A stretch of DNA of 32,390 nucleotides from Pseudomonas sp. (GTDB lineage: Bacteria > Pseudomonadota > Gammaproteobacteria > Pseudomonadales > Pseudomonadaceae). The stretch is taken from positions 1 to 32,390 of the forward strand of contig JAESUC010000012.1 in assembly GCA_016763285.1 (NCBI GenBank), given 5' to 3'. Shown here one piece after another: positions 7,128-16,458 of this stretch. The position numbers and the translations under genes were made by a program. Within the stretch, counting starts at the first letter, position 1. Each line of letters begins with the position of its first letter. The notes below the pieces were generated by a model, which saw only the letters and a list, made by a program, of their open reading frames with translations, did not search any database and was not told where the DNA came from.

Positions 7128-9175
7128 ATATGGAGCAGGTGCTGCAAACCTTCCTCGATGAGAGCCGTGAACTGCTGGGCGACATGGAACAGCTTCTGCT
7201 CGATCTGGAGTCCAGTCCCGGCGAGGCGGAGCTGCGCAATGCGCTTTTTCGCTGCGTGCACACCGTGAAGGGTTCTGCCGGCATGTTCGGCCTGGATCAC
7301 GTGGTGGGCTTCACTCATGTGGTGGAAAACGTACTGGACAGGCTGCGGGCAGAGAAAATTCAGCTGACCAACGACCTTGCCAACCTATTGCTGCGTTGCC
7401 GCGACCACATCGCGCTGCTGGTGGAGCTGCCCGAGCCGTCTGCAGCAACACAATTGCAGCCGGCCGGAGATAGCCTGCTGGAGGAGCTCGTACCCTTTCA
7501 GTCTCTAGCCCAGAACGAACAGACAGCCGGTGAAAATGCGCAGGCGTGCGCCGCCGATGAAGGCACCTGGCACATTTCCATTCGTATCAGTCAGGATGCC
7601 CTGCGTCACGGCATGGACCCGCTCGGGTTTCTTCGCTACCTGGGTGCTCTGGGTGAGTTGGTTGCTGTCACCACAAGCAGCCAGACATTGCCTGCGCTGG
7701 ACGAGTTTGATCCCGAATCCTGCTATTTGGGTTTTGAAGTCGATCTGCTGACGTCCGCAAGCCGATCCGCTATCGAGGAAGTGTTCGAACTTGCCGACGA
7801 TCTCTACGAACTCGAGCTGACGCCCCCCGGCGAACTGGAGCGGCCTGGAAACAGACCTGACCTCGCGGTGACGCAGGAAGACGCGCGGGGTATGACGGAG
7901 TCCGAGTTCTCGGGTGCCGTCGCTGACAAGCAGGACCCGGTGAACGGGCGGCGCAAGAAGGCGGTGCAGCATTTTCGCATCCAGGCTGAGAAACTCGATA
8001 ATCTGATCAATCTGGTCGGCGAGCTGGTGACTACCTCGGCTGCCGTATCCATGGATGCGGACCGCTGCGGCGATACCTCTGCCCGCGAATCGGCAGCCAA
8101 TCTGCGCCTGCTGGTGGAGAGCATTCGCGACAGCTCCCTTGATCTGCGCATGGTACCCATTGGCGATACCTTCCAGCGCTTTCAGCGCGTGGTGCGTGAC
8201 ATTTCCTCCGAGCTGGGCAAGGCCATCGAGCTGGTGATCACCGGTGCCGACGCCGAGCTCGACAAGACCGTGGTGGAGAAAATCGGCGACCCGCTGACGC
8301 ACCTGGTCAGAAACGCCTGTGATCACGGTATCGAGACGCCTGCGACGCGCCTGGGCAGGGGCAAGCCCGCCCAGGGCAGTGTCTACCTGAATGCCTACCA
8401 CGAGTCTGGCGCAATAGTTATCGAGGTCAGTGATGACGGTGCCGGTCTCAACCGCACGAAAATTCTGGCCAAGGCGGTGGAAAGGGGGCTGGTACACGAA
8501 GACGCCGTGCTGTCCGATGCGGAGGTGTTCAACCTGATATTCGAACCGGGCTTTTCCACGGTAGAACAGGTGACCAACCTGTCTGGCCGGGGTGTGGGCA
8601 TGGACGTGGTCAGGCGCAATATCGAGGCGCTGCGCGGCGTGGTCGAGCTGGTCTCGCCGGGCATTGCCGGCGGTACCACCTTCCGCATACGCCTGCCCCT
8701 GACTCTGGCCATTATCGACGGCTTTCTTGCCCGAGTTGGTAACGCCTCCTACGTGGTGCCCCTCGACCGGGTAGTGGAATGTACTGAACTGAGCGCAGAG
8801 CAGCAAAGCGACAGCGCGCAGAGCAGTTTCGTCAATCTGCGCCAGGAAGTCCTGCCACTGATCCGGCTGAAACAGCACTTCGGGCTCACAGGCCCGGACA
8901 GCCGCAGGCAGAACATCATCGTGGTGCGCCATGGCACTCAGAAAGTAGGTCTGGTCGTGGACGAGCTGCAGGGCGAGCACCAGACCGTTATCAAACCGTT
9001 GAAGGGCATTTTTGCCCATCTCAAGGGGCTGTCCGGTTCAACCATCCTCGGTAGTGGCCAGGTGGCGTTGATTCTGGATGTGCCGGCGTTGATACAGCAG
9101 ATGAGCCGGCACGAAGATGCCGCCAATCGCGGTTCTCTTAACCAGACCCGGTCGAGGTTGCCGGCGTCCTACTAG
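7124..9175 (+). CDS. cheA: Chemotaxis histidine kinase CheA
   Basis: 683 residues. P1 Hpt domain: [12 protein letters not shown] with phospho-accepting His46. Residues about 146-232 form a compact domain (WHISIRIS...[11 protein letters not shown]...) in the P2 place, presumably docking CheY/CheB though unlike enterobacterial P2. The dimerisation domain starts near 283 ([20 protein letters not shown]). In the ATPase domain the N box [10 protein letters not shown] begins near 393, DDGAG near 437 and GRGVGMD near 488. A CheW-like P5 domain fills residues about 540-670. All catalytic boxes are intact, so it should autophosphorylate in receptor arrays and pass phosphate to CheY and CheB. It is translationally coupled to the STAS gene by ATGA. 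Confidence 0.96.
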   Translation: MNMEQVLQTFLDESRELLGDMEQLLLDLESSPGEAELRNALFRCVHTVKGSAGMFGLDHVVGFTHVVENVLDRLRAEKIQLTNDLANLLLRCRDHIALLVELPEPSAATQLQPAGDSLLEELVPFQSLAQNEQTAGENAQACAADEGTWHISIRISQDALRHGMDPLGFLRYLGALGELVAVTTSSQTLPALDEFDPESCYLGFEVDLLTSASRSAIEEVFELADDLYELELTPPGELERPGNRPDLAVTQEDARGMTESEFSGAVADKQDPVNGRRKKAVQHFRIQAEKLDNLINLVGELVTTSAAVSMDADRCGDTSARESAANLRLLVESIRDSSLDLRMVPIGDTFQRFQRVVRDISSELGKAIELVITGADAELDKTVVEKIGDPLTHLVRNACDHGIETPATRLGRGKPAQGSVYLNAYHESGAIVIEVSDDGAGLNRTKILAKAVERGLVHEDAVLSDAEVFNLIFEPGFSTVEQVTNLSGRGVGMDVVRRNIEALRGVVELVSPGIAGGTTFRIRLPLTLAIIDGFLARVGNASYVVPLDRVVECTELSAEQQSDSAQSSFVNLRQEVLPLIRLKQHFGLTGPDSRRQNIIVVRHGTQKVGLVVDELQGEHQTVIKPLKGIFAHLKGLSGSTILGSGQVALILDVPALIQQMSRHEDAANRGSLNQTRSRLPASY

Positions 9176-9197
9176 TTGTATTTCCGGAGTGTCAAAA

Positions 9198-10832
9198 ATG
9201 TTCAAGAATCTGAAAATTGGTATGCGACTCGGTGTGGCCTTTGGCGCCGTGCTGTTGCTGCTGGGAATAGTGGCGCTTGTGTCGGCGGAACGCTTCATGA
9301 CAGCGGACGGCAAGGTTAATGACCTGGCCGGGCCGCAGGCCGAGCGCCTCAGGATCGCCAACAAGATTATCTTCTATACGCAGAACAGCGCTCTGGCGTC
9401 GCTGGACCTGCTGCTCACTAACGAGGCGACGCCTGAACAGGAGCTCGAAGCCCTGCATCGCCAGATTGAAGATCGGGTCGAGGATGTAGCCAAGGCCCTT
9501 GACCGGTTGCAGGCGATAACCGTGAGCGAGGAGGGCGTCGCTCGGCTAGAGGAGATTCTGCATGCCCAGGAAGAATTCATAAACAGTCGGCAAGGTGTCT
9601 TTGGCATTCTCGAAACCGGTGACAACAGGGCAGCAACCGCACGCTGGATGGACGAGACCCGTCATGCATTGAACCGGTACATGGCCGAGATTCAGGGTTT
9701 CCTGGATTTCCAGAGCACTCAAGTTGCTGAAGCCAGTGATGCAACGACAGAGCTGGTCAAAACAGCGATCGCGATAATCGTGACGCTCTCCATCGTGGCC
9801 ATGATCATAGGAATCGTATTCGCCTGGCTCATCACCCGGGGCATTGTGGGCCCACTAAATGTAGCCGTTTCAGCCGCACGTCAGCTCGCAGATGGCGACA
9901 TGACGGTCAGAATCGATGTAAACAGCCGAGACGAAACGGGTCAATTGCTCGGCGCAATGGACGAAATGGTCAAGCGGCTATCCCAGGTCATCAGCGAAGT
10001 ACGCTCCGGTGCAGATAACCTGGCCTCGGCGTCGGAAGAAGTAAATGCTACCAGCCAGTCCCTGTCCCAGGCGTCCAGCGAGCAGGCCTCCAGCGTCGAG
10101 GAAACTAGCGCGTCGATGGAACAGATGACGGCTTCCATCAGCCAGAACACCGAGAACGCCGGCGTCACCGACGGCATGGCCAGCAAGGCCTCCAAGGAAG
10201 CAGTGGAGGGCGGCGAGGCGGTCGCCAAGACCGTTACCGCGATGAAGAGCATTGCCGAGAAGATTTCGATCATCGACGACATTGCCTACCAGACCAATCT
10301 GCTGGCACTCAACGCCGCCATTGAAGCCGCCCGTGCCGGCGAACACGGCAAGGGCTTCGCGGTAGTTGCCGCAGAAGTGCGCAAACTCGCTGAACGCAGC
10401 CAGGTCGCAGCGCGGGAGATCGGCGATGTTGCCGGTTCCTCGGTTGAGCTGGCCGAGCGCGCAGGAAAGCTGTTGAGTGAAATGGTGCCTTCGATCCAGA
10501 AGACCTCCGATCTGGTGCAGGAAATCGCCGCGGCATCCAGCGAGCAGTCCTCCGGTGTGGCCCAAATCAACAGCGCCATGGAGCAGCTCAACCAGATCAC
10601 CCAACAGAACGCGTCGGCGTCCGAAGAGCTGGCCGCCACCTCCGAAGAGATGTCGGCCCAGGCCGAGCAGCTGCAGCAAGCGATGGCGTTCTTCAAGGTC
10701 GGTGACAGCGCCTTGGGGCGCGGTCAGGCTAAGCCGAAAAAGAGCGGCCTGGACAAGGTGATCCGCGACGTCTCGCGCACCGAGCAAACCAGGTCGGATC
10801 GTGTTGACGATTCCGAATACGTGCGGTTCTGA
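9198..10832 (+). CDS. Methyl-accepting chemotaxis protein with four-helix-bundle sensor and C-terminal docking pentapeptide
   Basis: 544 residues. TM1 covers about 9-30 and TM2 about 188-212; between them an all-helical periplasmic domain of about 155 residues (4HB_MCP type) is the sensor, ligand unknown. A HAMP domain follows (about 213-265), then a long coiled-coil signalling domain with tip [20 protein letters not shown] near 364. The C-terminus has a 40-residue charged flexible linker ending [13 protein letters not shown] fits the x-[FWYH]-x-x-[FWYH] pentapeptide that tethers CheR and CheB to receptors. The ATG follows CCGGAGTGTCAAAA, 22 bases after cheA. It is probably the dedicated receptor of this pathway. 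Confidence 0.95.
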   Translation: MFKNLKIGMRLGVAFGAVLLLLGIVALVSAERFMTADGKVNDLAGPQAERLRIANKIIFYTQNSALASLDLLLTNEATPEQELEALHRQIEDRVEDVAKALDRLQAITVSEEGVARLEEILHAQEEFINSRQGVFGILETGDNRAATARWMDETRHALNRYMAEIQGFLDFQSTQVAEASDATTELVKTAIAIIVTLSIVAMIIGIVFAWLITRGIVGPLNVAVSAARQLADGDMTVRIDVNSRDETGQLLGAMDEMVKRLSQVISEVRSGADNLASASEEVNATSQSLSQASSEQASSVEETSASMEQMTASISQNTENAGVTDGMASKASKEAVEGGEAVAKTVTAMKSIAEKISIIDDIAYQTNLLALNAAIEAARAGEHGKGFAVVAAEVRKLAERSQVAAREIGDVAGSSVELAERAGKLLSEMVPSIQKTSDLVQEIAAASSEQSSGVAQINSAMEQLNQITQQNASASEELAATSEEMSAQAEQLQQAMAFFKVGDSALGRGQAKPKKSGLDKVIRDVSRTEQTRSDRVDDSEYVRF

Positions 10833-10841
10833 GGAGACGTC

Positions 10842-11405
10842 ATGAGTCAGCTGCACAGAACAGAACAGAGCAGAGGTGTCGGGCCTGCGGACGCCACCGA
10901 GGATCAGCATCAATATCTGACCTTTCAGGTCGGACAGGAGATGTTCGCGGTGGGCATTCTGCATATCCGCGAGATCATCGAGTTCGGCAACCTGACCACG
11001 GTGCCGATGATGCCGAGCTTCGTGCGAGGCGTGATAAACCTGCGCGGCAGCGTGGTGCCGGTCATCGACCTGGCTGCGCGTTTCGGCCGAGGCGAGAGCC
11101 TCATCAATCGTCGTAGCTGTATCGTGATTCTGGAAATCGAGGGCAATGACAACGAAAACGAGGAGCATCTCCAGGAAGTGGGTGTGATTGTCGATGCGGT
11201 GTCCGAAGTACTGGAAATTCCGCCACGCGAGATCGAACCGGCGCCCAGTTTCGGAGCCCGTATCCGCTCGGACTTCATAGCCGGCATGGGCAAGGTGCAG
11301 GGACGCTTCGTCATCATGCTGAACGTGCAGAGCGCTCTGGATGTACAGGAAATGGCCGAGCTGGCCAGTGCGGTGGAAAACATTGAACATGGCCATGGCA
11401 ACTAA
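10842..11405 (+). CDS. cheW: Chemotaxis coupling protein CheW
   Basis: 187 residues. After a polar 25-residue N-terminal stretch comes a full CheW domain: YLTFQVGQEMFAVGILHIREIIEF, VPMMPSFVRGVINLRGSVVPVIDL and the DAVSEVLEIPPREIEPAP segment. It bridges CheA P5 and receptor tips in the array. The start follows GAGGAGACGTC, a strong ribosome site, 9 bases after the receptor stop. The end overlaps the cheR start. It is somewhat longer than minimal CheW proteins because of the N-terminal extension and a charged loop (NDNENEE), neither of which hits a core motif. Confidence 0.95.
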   Translation: MSQLHRTEQSRGVGPADATEDQHQYLTFQVGQEMFAVGILHIREIIEFGNLTTVPMMPSFVRGVINLRGSVVPVIDLAARFGRGESLINRRSCIVILEIEGNDNENEEHLQEVGVIVDAVSEVLEIPPREIEPAPSFGARIRSDFIAGMGKVQGRFVIMLNVQSALDVQEMAELASAVENIEHGHGN

Positions 11406-12228
11406 AGCGCCGGTGCGGCCTGCTACGGCAGGTTCGACGCTTAGCGAAGCCGAGTTCGGCGAATTTCAGCGCATGATTTTCGACGTCGCCGGCATTCACA
11501 TGGCTGCCAGCAAGCGCACCATGGTCGCTGGCCGTCTGGCCAAGCGGCTGAAGGCGTTGCAGTTGGCCAGTTACGCCGAATACTGGCAATACCTGCGTCG
11601 CGATCCCGTGGAGAAGCAGACGGCGGTTGACCTGCTGACTACCAACGAGACCTATTTTTTTCGTGAACCCAGGCATTTCGACTTCTTGCGCAACACTATT
11701 CTGCCAGGGCATTCCCGGCAGCAGCCTTTCCGCCTGTGGAGCGCTGCCTGCTCCAGTGGCGAGGAGCCCTACACGGCGGCGATGGTACTGGCGCAGGTGC
11801 TGGGCAAGGCCGGCTGGGAGATTCTGGCCTCCGATATCAGCACCCAGGTGCTCGCCCAGGCGCGCACCGGACGCTATCCCATGGCCCGCGCGGAGAAGAT
11901 TCCGCAGGAGCTGCTGAAAAACTACTGCCTGCGCGGTGTTGGCGCGGCGGAAGGGACCTTCATGGTCGAGCCATCCATTCGCTCGCGGGTGGATTTTCGA
12001 CAGATCAATCTCAACATCAAGCTGCCGGAAGTCGGGTCCTTCGATGTCATCTTTCTGCGCAATGTGATGATCTACTTCAATACCGAAACCAAGCAGCAGA
12101 TTGTCGCTCGGCTGGTCGCTCGGCTGAAACCGGGCGGCTACCTGATCATTGGTCATTCGGAAACGCTCAACGGTTTCCAGAACGGGCTCAAGGCGGTGAT
12201 GCCTTCGGTCTATCGGGCAGGTTCATGA
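11389..12228 (+). CDS. cheR: Chemoreceptor glutamate methyltransferase CheR
   Basis: 279 residues from ATG 11389 (ATG 11395 is equally possible); both overlap the cheW end. The N-terminal helical domain leads to TTNETYFFREPRHFDFL, then the S-adenosylmethionine site SAACSSGEEPYTAA, ASDIS, FLRNVMIYFN and KPGGYLIIGHSETL. It methylates receptor glutamates. The beta-subdomain loop (LRGVGAAEGTF...) lines up by eye without gaps with Salmonella CheR, a pentapeptide-tethered enzyme, which fits the EYVRF tail on the receptor two genes upstream. It ends in an ATGA overlap with cheD. Confidence 0.95.
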   Translation: MAMATKAPVRPATAGSTLSEAEFGEFQRMIFDVAGIHMAASKRTMVAGRLAKRLKALQLASYAEYWQYLRRDPVEKQTAVDLLTTNETYFFREPRHFDFLRNTILPGHSRQQPFRLWSAACSSGEEPYTAAMVLAQVLGKAGWEILASDISTQVLAQARTGRYPMARAEKIPQELLKNYCLRGVGAAEGTFMVEPSIRSRVDFRQINLNIKLPEVGSFDVIFLRNVMIYFNTETKQQIVARLVARLKPGGYLIIGHSETLNGFQNGLKAVMPSVYRAGS

Positions 12229-12740
12229 TGACCGCACTGGGATCAGGCATTGATATCTTCCTGCATCCCGGGGAATGGTATTTTGGCGATGAACACACCC
12301 GCATCCGCACGCTGCTTGGCTCCTGCGTCGCGGTGACACTTTGGCATCCCGGCTACAAGGTGGGCGGTATGTGTCATTTCATGCTACCCGGCAAGCATCA
12401 CCCGCGAACCGAGCTGAACGCCCGCTACGGAACAGACGCACTGGCACTTCTGGTGAGGGAAATGCATAGACACGGCGGCCGGCCCGGCGACTACGAGGCC
12501 AAGCTCTTTGGTGGCTCCAGCATGTTCGGCCTGGGTCCGGCGGCCAACTCGGTGGCGGACCGTAATATCTGCATGGCTGAAGACCTGGTGCGGATTCACG
12601 GACTCAAGGTGGTGGCCAGAAGCCTGGGTGGCAGCGTTTATCGCCAACTCGTTTTTGATCTGGGGCAGGGCGATGTATGGATGAGGCTGGGTGAGCCTTC
12701 GGCCCATGATCGCTGTCTGGCTTCCGGTGCTTCAGCATGA
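12225..12740 (+). CDS. cheD: Chemoreceptor glutamine deamidase CheD
   Basis: 171 residues. The catalytic Cys is in [12 protein letters not shown] and the catalytic His in [10 protein letters not shown]; the later [11 protein letters not shown] block is also typical. It deamidates receptor glutamines to glutamates, making them methylatable, and in Bacillus pairs with CheC. No cheC or cheX is present here, so a deamidase role is more likely than a phosphatase-partner role. Start and stop both overlap neighbours by ATGA, giving a tight cheR-cheD-cheB translation block. Confidence 0.94.
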   Translation: MMTALGSGIDIFLHPGEWYFGDEHTRIRTLLGSCVAVTLWHPGYKVGGMCHFMLPGKHHPRTELNARYGTDALALLVREMHRHGGRPGDYEAKLFGGSSMFGLGPAANSVADRNICMAEDLVRIHGLKVVARSLGGSVYRQLVFDLGQGDVWMRLGEPSAHDRCLASGASA

Positions 12741-13831
12741 GAGGCCCTATCGGTGTTTTCATCGTCGACGATTCGGCGGTAGTCAGGCAGGTCTTGACCC
12801 AAATGCTCGGAGCCGACCCCGGGGTCCGCGTGATTGGCGCCGCGCCCGATCCGGTGTTCGCGCTGCAGAAAATGCAGCAGGACTGGCCCGATGTGATTGT
12901 TCTGGATGTTGAAATGCCGCGTATGGACGGCATAACCTTCCTGCGCAAGTTGATGCAGGAACGTCCCACTCCCGTAGTCATCTGTTCCACGCTGACCGAG
13001 AAGGGCGCGGATACCACCTTGCAGGCGTTGGCCGCCGGCGCGGTGGACATCATCACCAAACCCAAAATCGGGCTCAGGGATTTTCTCCAGGCGGGTGGCC
13101 AGCACATGCTGCAGGTGATCAAGGCCGCCGCACGGGCCAGAGTCGCCGGTGCCACTCGGGCGACGGCTCAGGCTCCTGCTCCGGCCCCCGTTCATGCCAG
13201 GCGCAGCGAGCCGGCGTCGACCTCGGCGATGAGTCAGACCACCGATCAGGTCGTGGCCATGGGTACCTCCACCGGCGGTACCCACGCGCTGGAAGTTGTG
13301 TTGACGCGCATGCCGGCAAATTGTCCGGGCATTGTCGTGGTGCAGCACATGCCGGAGAAATTCACCGCCGCGTTCGCTCAGCGCCTGAACAGCCTGTGTC
13401 GGTGCGAGGTGCGCGAGGCCGTGGATGGCGACCGGGTGTTGCCCGGGCTGGTCCTCATAGCGCCGGGTGGCAAGCACATGCAGCTGCGCCGCAGCGGTGC
13501 GCAATACCGTGTAGGCGTGGCGGATGGACCACCGGTCAATCGACACAAGCCCTCGGTGGATGTGCTGTTTCGCTCCGTGGCCAGGGTGGCAGGTGCCGAT
13601 GCGCTTGGCATTATCATGACCGGGATGGGTGATGACGGCGCCAACGGTCTTCTGGCCATGCGCCAGGCTGGTGCCCATACCATCGCCCAGGACCGAGACA
13701 GCTCGGTGGTTTTCGGCATGCCCAAGGAAGCAATCGAGCGCGGTGCTGCAGTGGAAATACTGCCCTTGAGTGCCATTGCAGACGCAGTTCTCGCTGGCTT
13801 CCTCAAGAGCGGGAAGGCTGCACCGGCTTGA
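12737..13831 (+). CDS. cheB: Chemotaxis response regulator protein-glutamate methylesterase CheB
   Basis: 364 residues. The N-terminal receiver has phospho-acceptor Asp57 ([11 protein letters not shown]). An Ala/Pro-rich linker (about 130-168) joins it to the esterase domain, with nucleophile Ser178 (AMGTSTGG), His in [14 protein letters not shown] and Asp in [12 protein letters not shown]. When phosphorylated by CheA it removes receptor methyl groups, giving adaptation with CheR. It is coupled to cheD through ATGA. It is the last of the tightly packed genes; a 79-base gap follows. Confidence 0.96.
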   Translation: MRGPIGVFIVDDSAVVRQVLTQMLGADPGVRVIGAAPDPVFALQKMQQDWPDVIVLDVEMPRMDGITFLRKLMQERPTPVVICSTLTEKGADTTLQALAAGAVDIITKPKIGLRDFLQAGGQHMLQVIKAAARARVAGATRATAQAPAPAPVHARRSEPASTSAMSQTTDQVVAMGTSTGGTHALEVVLTRMPANCPGIVVVQHMPEKFTAAFAQRLNSLCRCEVREAVDGDRVLPGLVLIAPGGKHMQLRRSGAQYRVGVADGPPVNRHKPSVDVLFRSVARVAGADALGIIMTGMGDDGANGLLAMRQAGAHTIAQDRDSSVVFGMPKEAIERGAAVEILPLSAIADAVLAGFLKSGKAAPA

Positions 13832-13910
13832 CCCTCGATCAGAAGCTGCAACACTTCAGACATTGGCTTGGCGACAACGGCGGACAGTTTGGCACTTCCG
13901 GAGGTAAGCA

Positions 13911-15668
13911 ATGAGCCCGCTGGATACCATACCCGGCCCAGTCGTTCGGCTGGACCGCAGTGGTTGTATACAGGATCTTTGCAGCAAGGCAAAAGGCCTG
14001 AATGTCTGCCTGGAAATTGGTGGTGTTTTCCGGGATATGCTCGACACCGATGCTGCATCGCGGCTCTCCAGCATTCTCCGCGGACCGCTCGATCGCGACA
14101 GCAATCATGAACTGGAAGCCAACATCGGCCAGAAGCGTTTCCGCCTGACGGTTGGTAGTGCGCCCGAGACGGATGGGACATGCTTGCTGCAGTTGACCGA
14201 CATTACCGAATTTCGGGCGCTTTCCCGCGCCCTTGCCTGGAACGAGCAGCGTTATCGTTCGCTCTTCTCCGAAAATCCTGATGCGGTGTTCAGTCAGGAC
14301 CTGGAAGGCCGCTTCGTCGAAGTTAATCAGGCCACCGTTGAGCTCACCGGTTATTTAGCTGGAGAACTGGTCAAGCTGGATTGGCAAGACATTGTCGATC
14401 CCGCCTGCCGCGTCGACGCAAAAGTCAGCTTCATGGCTGCCTTGGCGGGCAACCCATGCAGCTTCCCCTGCAGGATTATCAATCGCCAGGGGCGCGTTGC
14501 GATTGTGCAGATTACGCATTTTCCGATCCTTGTTGGCGGGGATGTTGTGGGGGTCTTCGCAGTCGCGCGAGACAAGACGGAACGTTATCGGCTGGAGGAA
14601 AGCCGGCGCCTGCTGCAGACCTGCGTTGACCAGATTCACGAAGTCATCATCATTACGGAGATGGACGGCGATGAGCGCGCTGGCACCCGCATCAAATTCG
14701 TCAATCAGGCAGTCAGCCGGATAACCGGTTACCGCCCGGATGAGCTGATAGGGCGATCGCCCAAACTGTTCCAGGGCGAAGCGACGGACAAGGCCGCACT
14801 GCAACGCATACGCGCCGCGCAGGCAAGGCGCGAACCCATTACCGAGGAGATCATCAACTACCGCAGGGACGGTACCCCTTTCTGGAACGAGATGGAGATA
14901 GTACCAGTACCCGCATCACGGGAGGATGAGCCGGGCCATTTCGTTTCTGTGCTGCGCGACGTGACCGAGCTGAAAAAGTGGGAGGCCGAACTCCAGCATT
15001 CCAGAGAAGAGCTGCGCCGTCTCTCACAGGCACAGGACAGTTTGCTCGAGGAGGAGAGGAGGCGCATGGCGCGTGATCTACACGACGAGCTGGGCCAGTC
15101 GCTAACCGCCCTCAAACTGAACATAGGCGTAGCACTCAATCAGTCTTCGGGACTGCCAGCAAGCTATATCCAGCGGCTCAGACTGCTGGCCCAGATCACT
15201 GATGGCATGATCGAGCAGGTGCGCGAGATCGCGGCCAACCTGCGGCCTGCCATGCTCGATGACCTGGGGTTCGAAACGACCGCCGAATGGTTTCTGGAGC
15301 AATGCGCCGATCGCGAAGGCACGGATGTGCAATGGCACGCGCAATTGGATACGGATGGCAGAGTAAAGGGGGATGTGGCGACAACGCTCTTTCGGATACT
15401 TCAGGAATGCATGACCAACATCAGCCGGCACGCCAAAGCGTCTGCGGTCAATGTCTGGTACCAGGAGTCCCCGGAGCGGGCCAGGCTGGTAGTGGTCGAT
15501 AACGGGGTCGGTTTCGACCCGGGAGCTGTGGGCAAACGCGGGCTGGGCCTGATCGGTATTCGCGAACGGGTAGCCTTGCTCGATGGCGATCTGCTGGTGG
15601 AGTCGGCGCTTGGCAAAGGGGTTCGCATTGTTGTCAGCCTCCCTCTTACAGGTGAAGCCAATGATTGA
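13911..15668 (+). CDS. Multi-PAS sensor histidine kinase, NarL-partner type (HisKA_3)
   Basis: 585 residues, no membrane segment, so cytoplasmic. An N-terminal PAS-like region (about 5-105) is followed by a clear PAS (about 115-225, starting RYRSLFSENPDAVFSQD) and a second PAS with PAC (about 235-355, ITGYRPDELIGRSPKLFQG and FVSVLRDVTELK). A coiled segment leads to HisKA_3 with phospho-accepting His391 (RRRMARDLHDELGQSL). The HATPase domain has RILQECMTNISRHAKA, DNGVGFD and GLGLIGIRERV. PAS sensors of this kind often bind haem, flavin or small molecules; the ligand is not readable here. The ATG follows CCGGAGGTAAGCA, a strong ribosome site. It overlaps the response regulator gene by 8 bases, so that is its partner. 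Confidence 0.93.
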   Translation: MSPLDTIPGPVVRLDRSGCIQDLCSKAKGLNVCLEIGGVFRDMLDTDAASRLSSILRGPLDRDSNHELEANIGQKRFRLTVGSAPETDGTCLLQLTDITEFRALSRALAWNEQRYRSLFSENPDAVFSQDLEGRFVEVNQATVELTGYLAGELVKLDWQDIVDPACRVDAKVSFMAALAGNPCSFPCRIINRQGRVAIVQITHFPILVGGDVVGVFAVARDKTERYRLEESRRLLQTCVDQIHEVIIITEMDGDERAGTRIKFVNQAVSRITGYRPDELIGRSPKLFQGEATDKAALQRIRAAQARREPITEEIINYRRDGTPFWNEMEIVPVPASREDEPGHFVSVLRDVTELKKWEAELQHSREELRRLSQAQDSLLEEERRRMARDLHDELGQSLTALKLNIGVALNQSSGLPASYIQRLRLLAQITDGMIEQVREIAANLRPAMLDDLGFETTAEWFLEQCADREGTDVQWHAQLDTDGRVKGDVATTLFRILQECMTNISRHAKASAVNVWYQESPERARLVVVDNGVGFDPGAVGKRGLGLIGIRERVALLDGDLLVESALGKGVRIVVSLPLTGEAND

Positions 15669-16293
15669 TGTTTACATTGCCGACGATCACAGCATCGTGC
15701 GCGAAGGCATTCGCGCTCTGATTGCGTCGACGGCAGACATGCACGTGGTGGGCGAGGCTGCTGATGGCGATCAGGCCTTGGAGGCTGTAGTCAGAACGGC
15801 GCCTCAAGTATTGCTGATGGATATGACCATGCCGGGCTGTTCCGGGCTGGAGCTGGTTGAGAAGTTGCATCGCCGCGCGCCGGAAACGCTGATCCTGGTT
15901 CTGAGCATGCATCGCGAGGAGTTCTACGCCCCTCGCGCGATTCGTGCCGGTGCGCGGGGCTTCATAACCAAGAGTCGCGCTCCGCAAGAGTTGCTTGAAG
16001 CCCTGCGCACGGTGAGCCGAGGGCAGATCTATATTCCGCGGGAGCTGGCCGACCGCCTGGCTCGTGAATCGCTCATGGGCAAGTCCAATGGCGAGTTGCA
16101 TACTCGTTTGACCAAGCGGGAATACGAAATTTTCATCGGTCTGGCGCAGGGCAGCACTGTGGGTGAGCTGGGTGCCAGACTGCACCTGAGCTCGAAGACC
16201 ATTAGTACACACAAGGCGCGTCTGATGGACAAGTTGGAGATAAACAGCCTGTCTGAACTGGTTCGTTATGCAATCAAGCACGAGCTGGTCTGA
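15661..16293 (+). CDS. NarL/FixJ-family response regulator
   Basis: 210 residues. Receiver with Asp8-Asp9, phospho-acceptor Asp54 (LLMDMTMPGCSG) and switch/Lys region VLSMHRE and GFITKS. The C-terminal LuxR-type helix-turn-helix reads LTKREYEIFIGLAQGSTVGELGARLHLSSKTISTHKARLMDKL, so it binds DNA as a dimer. The start lies inside the kinase gene with AGGTGAAGCC just before it. It should be phosphorylated by the adjacent PAS kinase; targets are unknown, but control of the chemosensory operon is a reasonable guess from co-location. Confidence 0.93.
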   Translation: MIDVYIADDHSIVREGIRALIASTADMHVVGEAADGDQALEAVVRTAPQVLLMDMTMPGCSGLELVEKLHRRAPETLILVLSMHREEFYAPRAIRAGARGFITKSRAPQELLEALRTVSRGQIYIPRELADRLARESLMGKSNGELHTRLTKREYEIFIGLAQGSTVGELGARLHLSSKTISTHKARLMDKLEINSLSELVRYAIKHELV

Positions 16294-16458
16294 ACCTATC
16301 CCATGCTCTGCTGGTGTTATTGAAGAAGCGGTCAAGGTTGAAAATCGGCGATTGGGCTAAACACAAGACCTGCGCCGAGGGCAGCCAGACGGTATGATTC
16401 GGCACGGGGCGCTGTCCCCGGCATTCACCCAGATGACCATCAGGTACCGATTCAGACA

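Noticed and set aside
7505-9019. 504-residue minus-strand ORF opposite cheA
   Set aside because: Antisense shadow of an intact cheA.
16405-16420. Hairpin CGGGG-CGCTGT-CCCCG before hrpA as terminator of the two-component genes
   Set aside because: Short stem, no T run; left unannotated.
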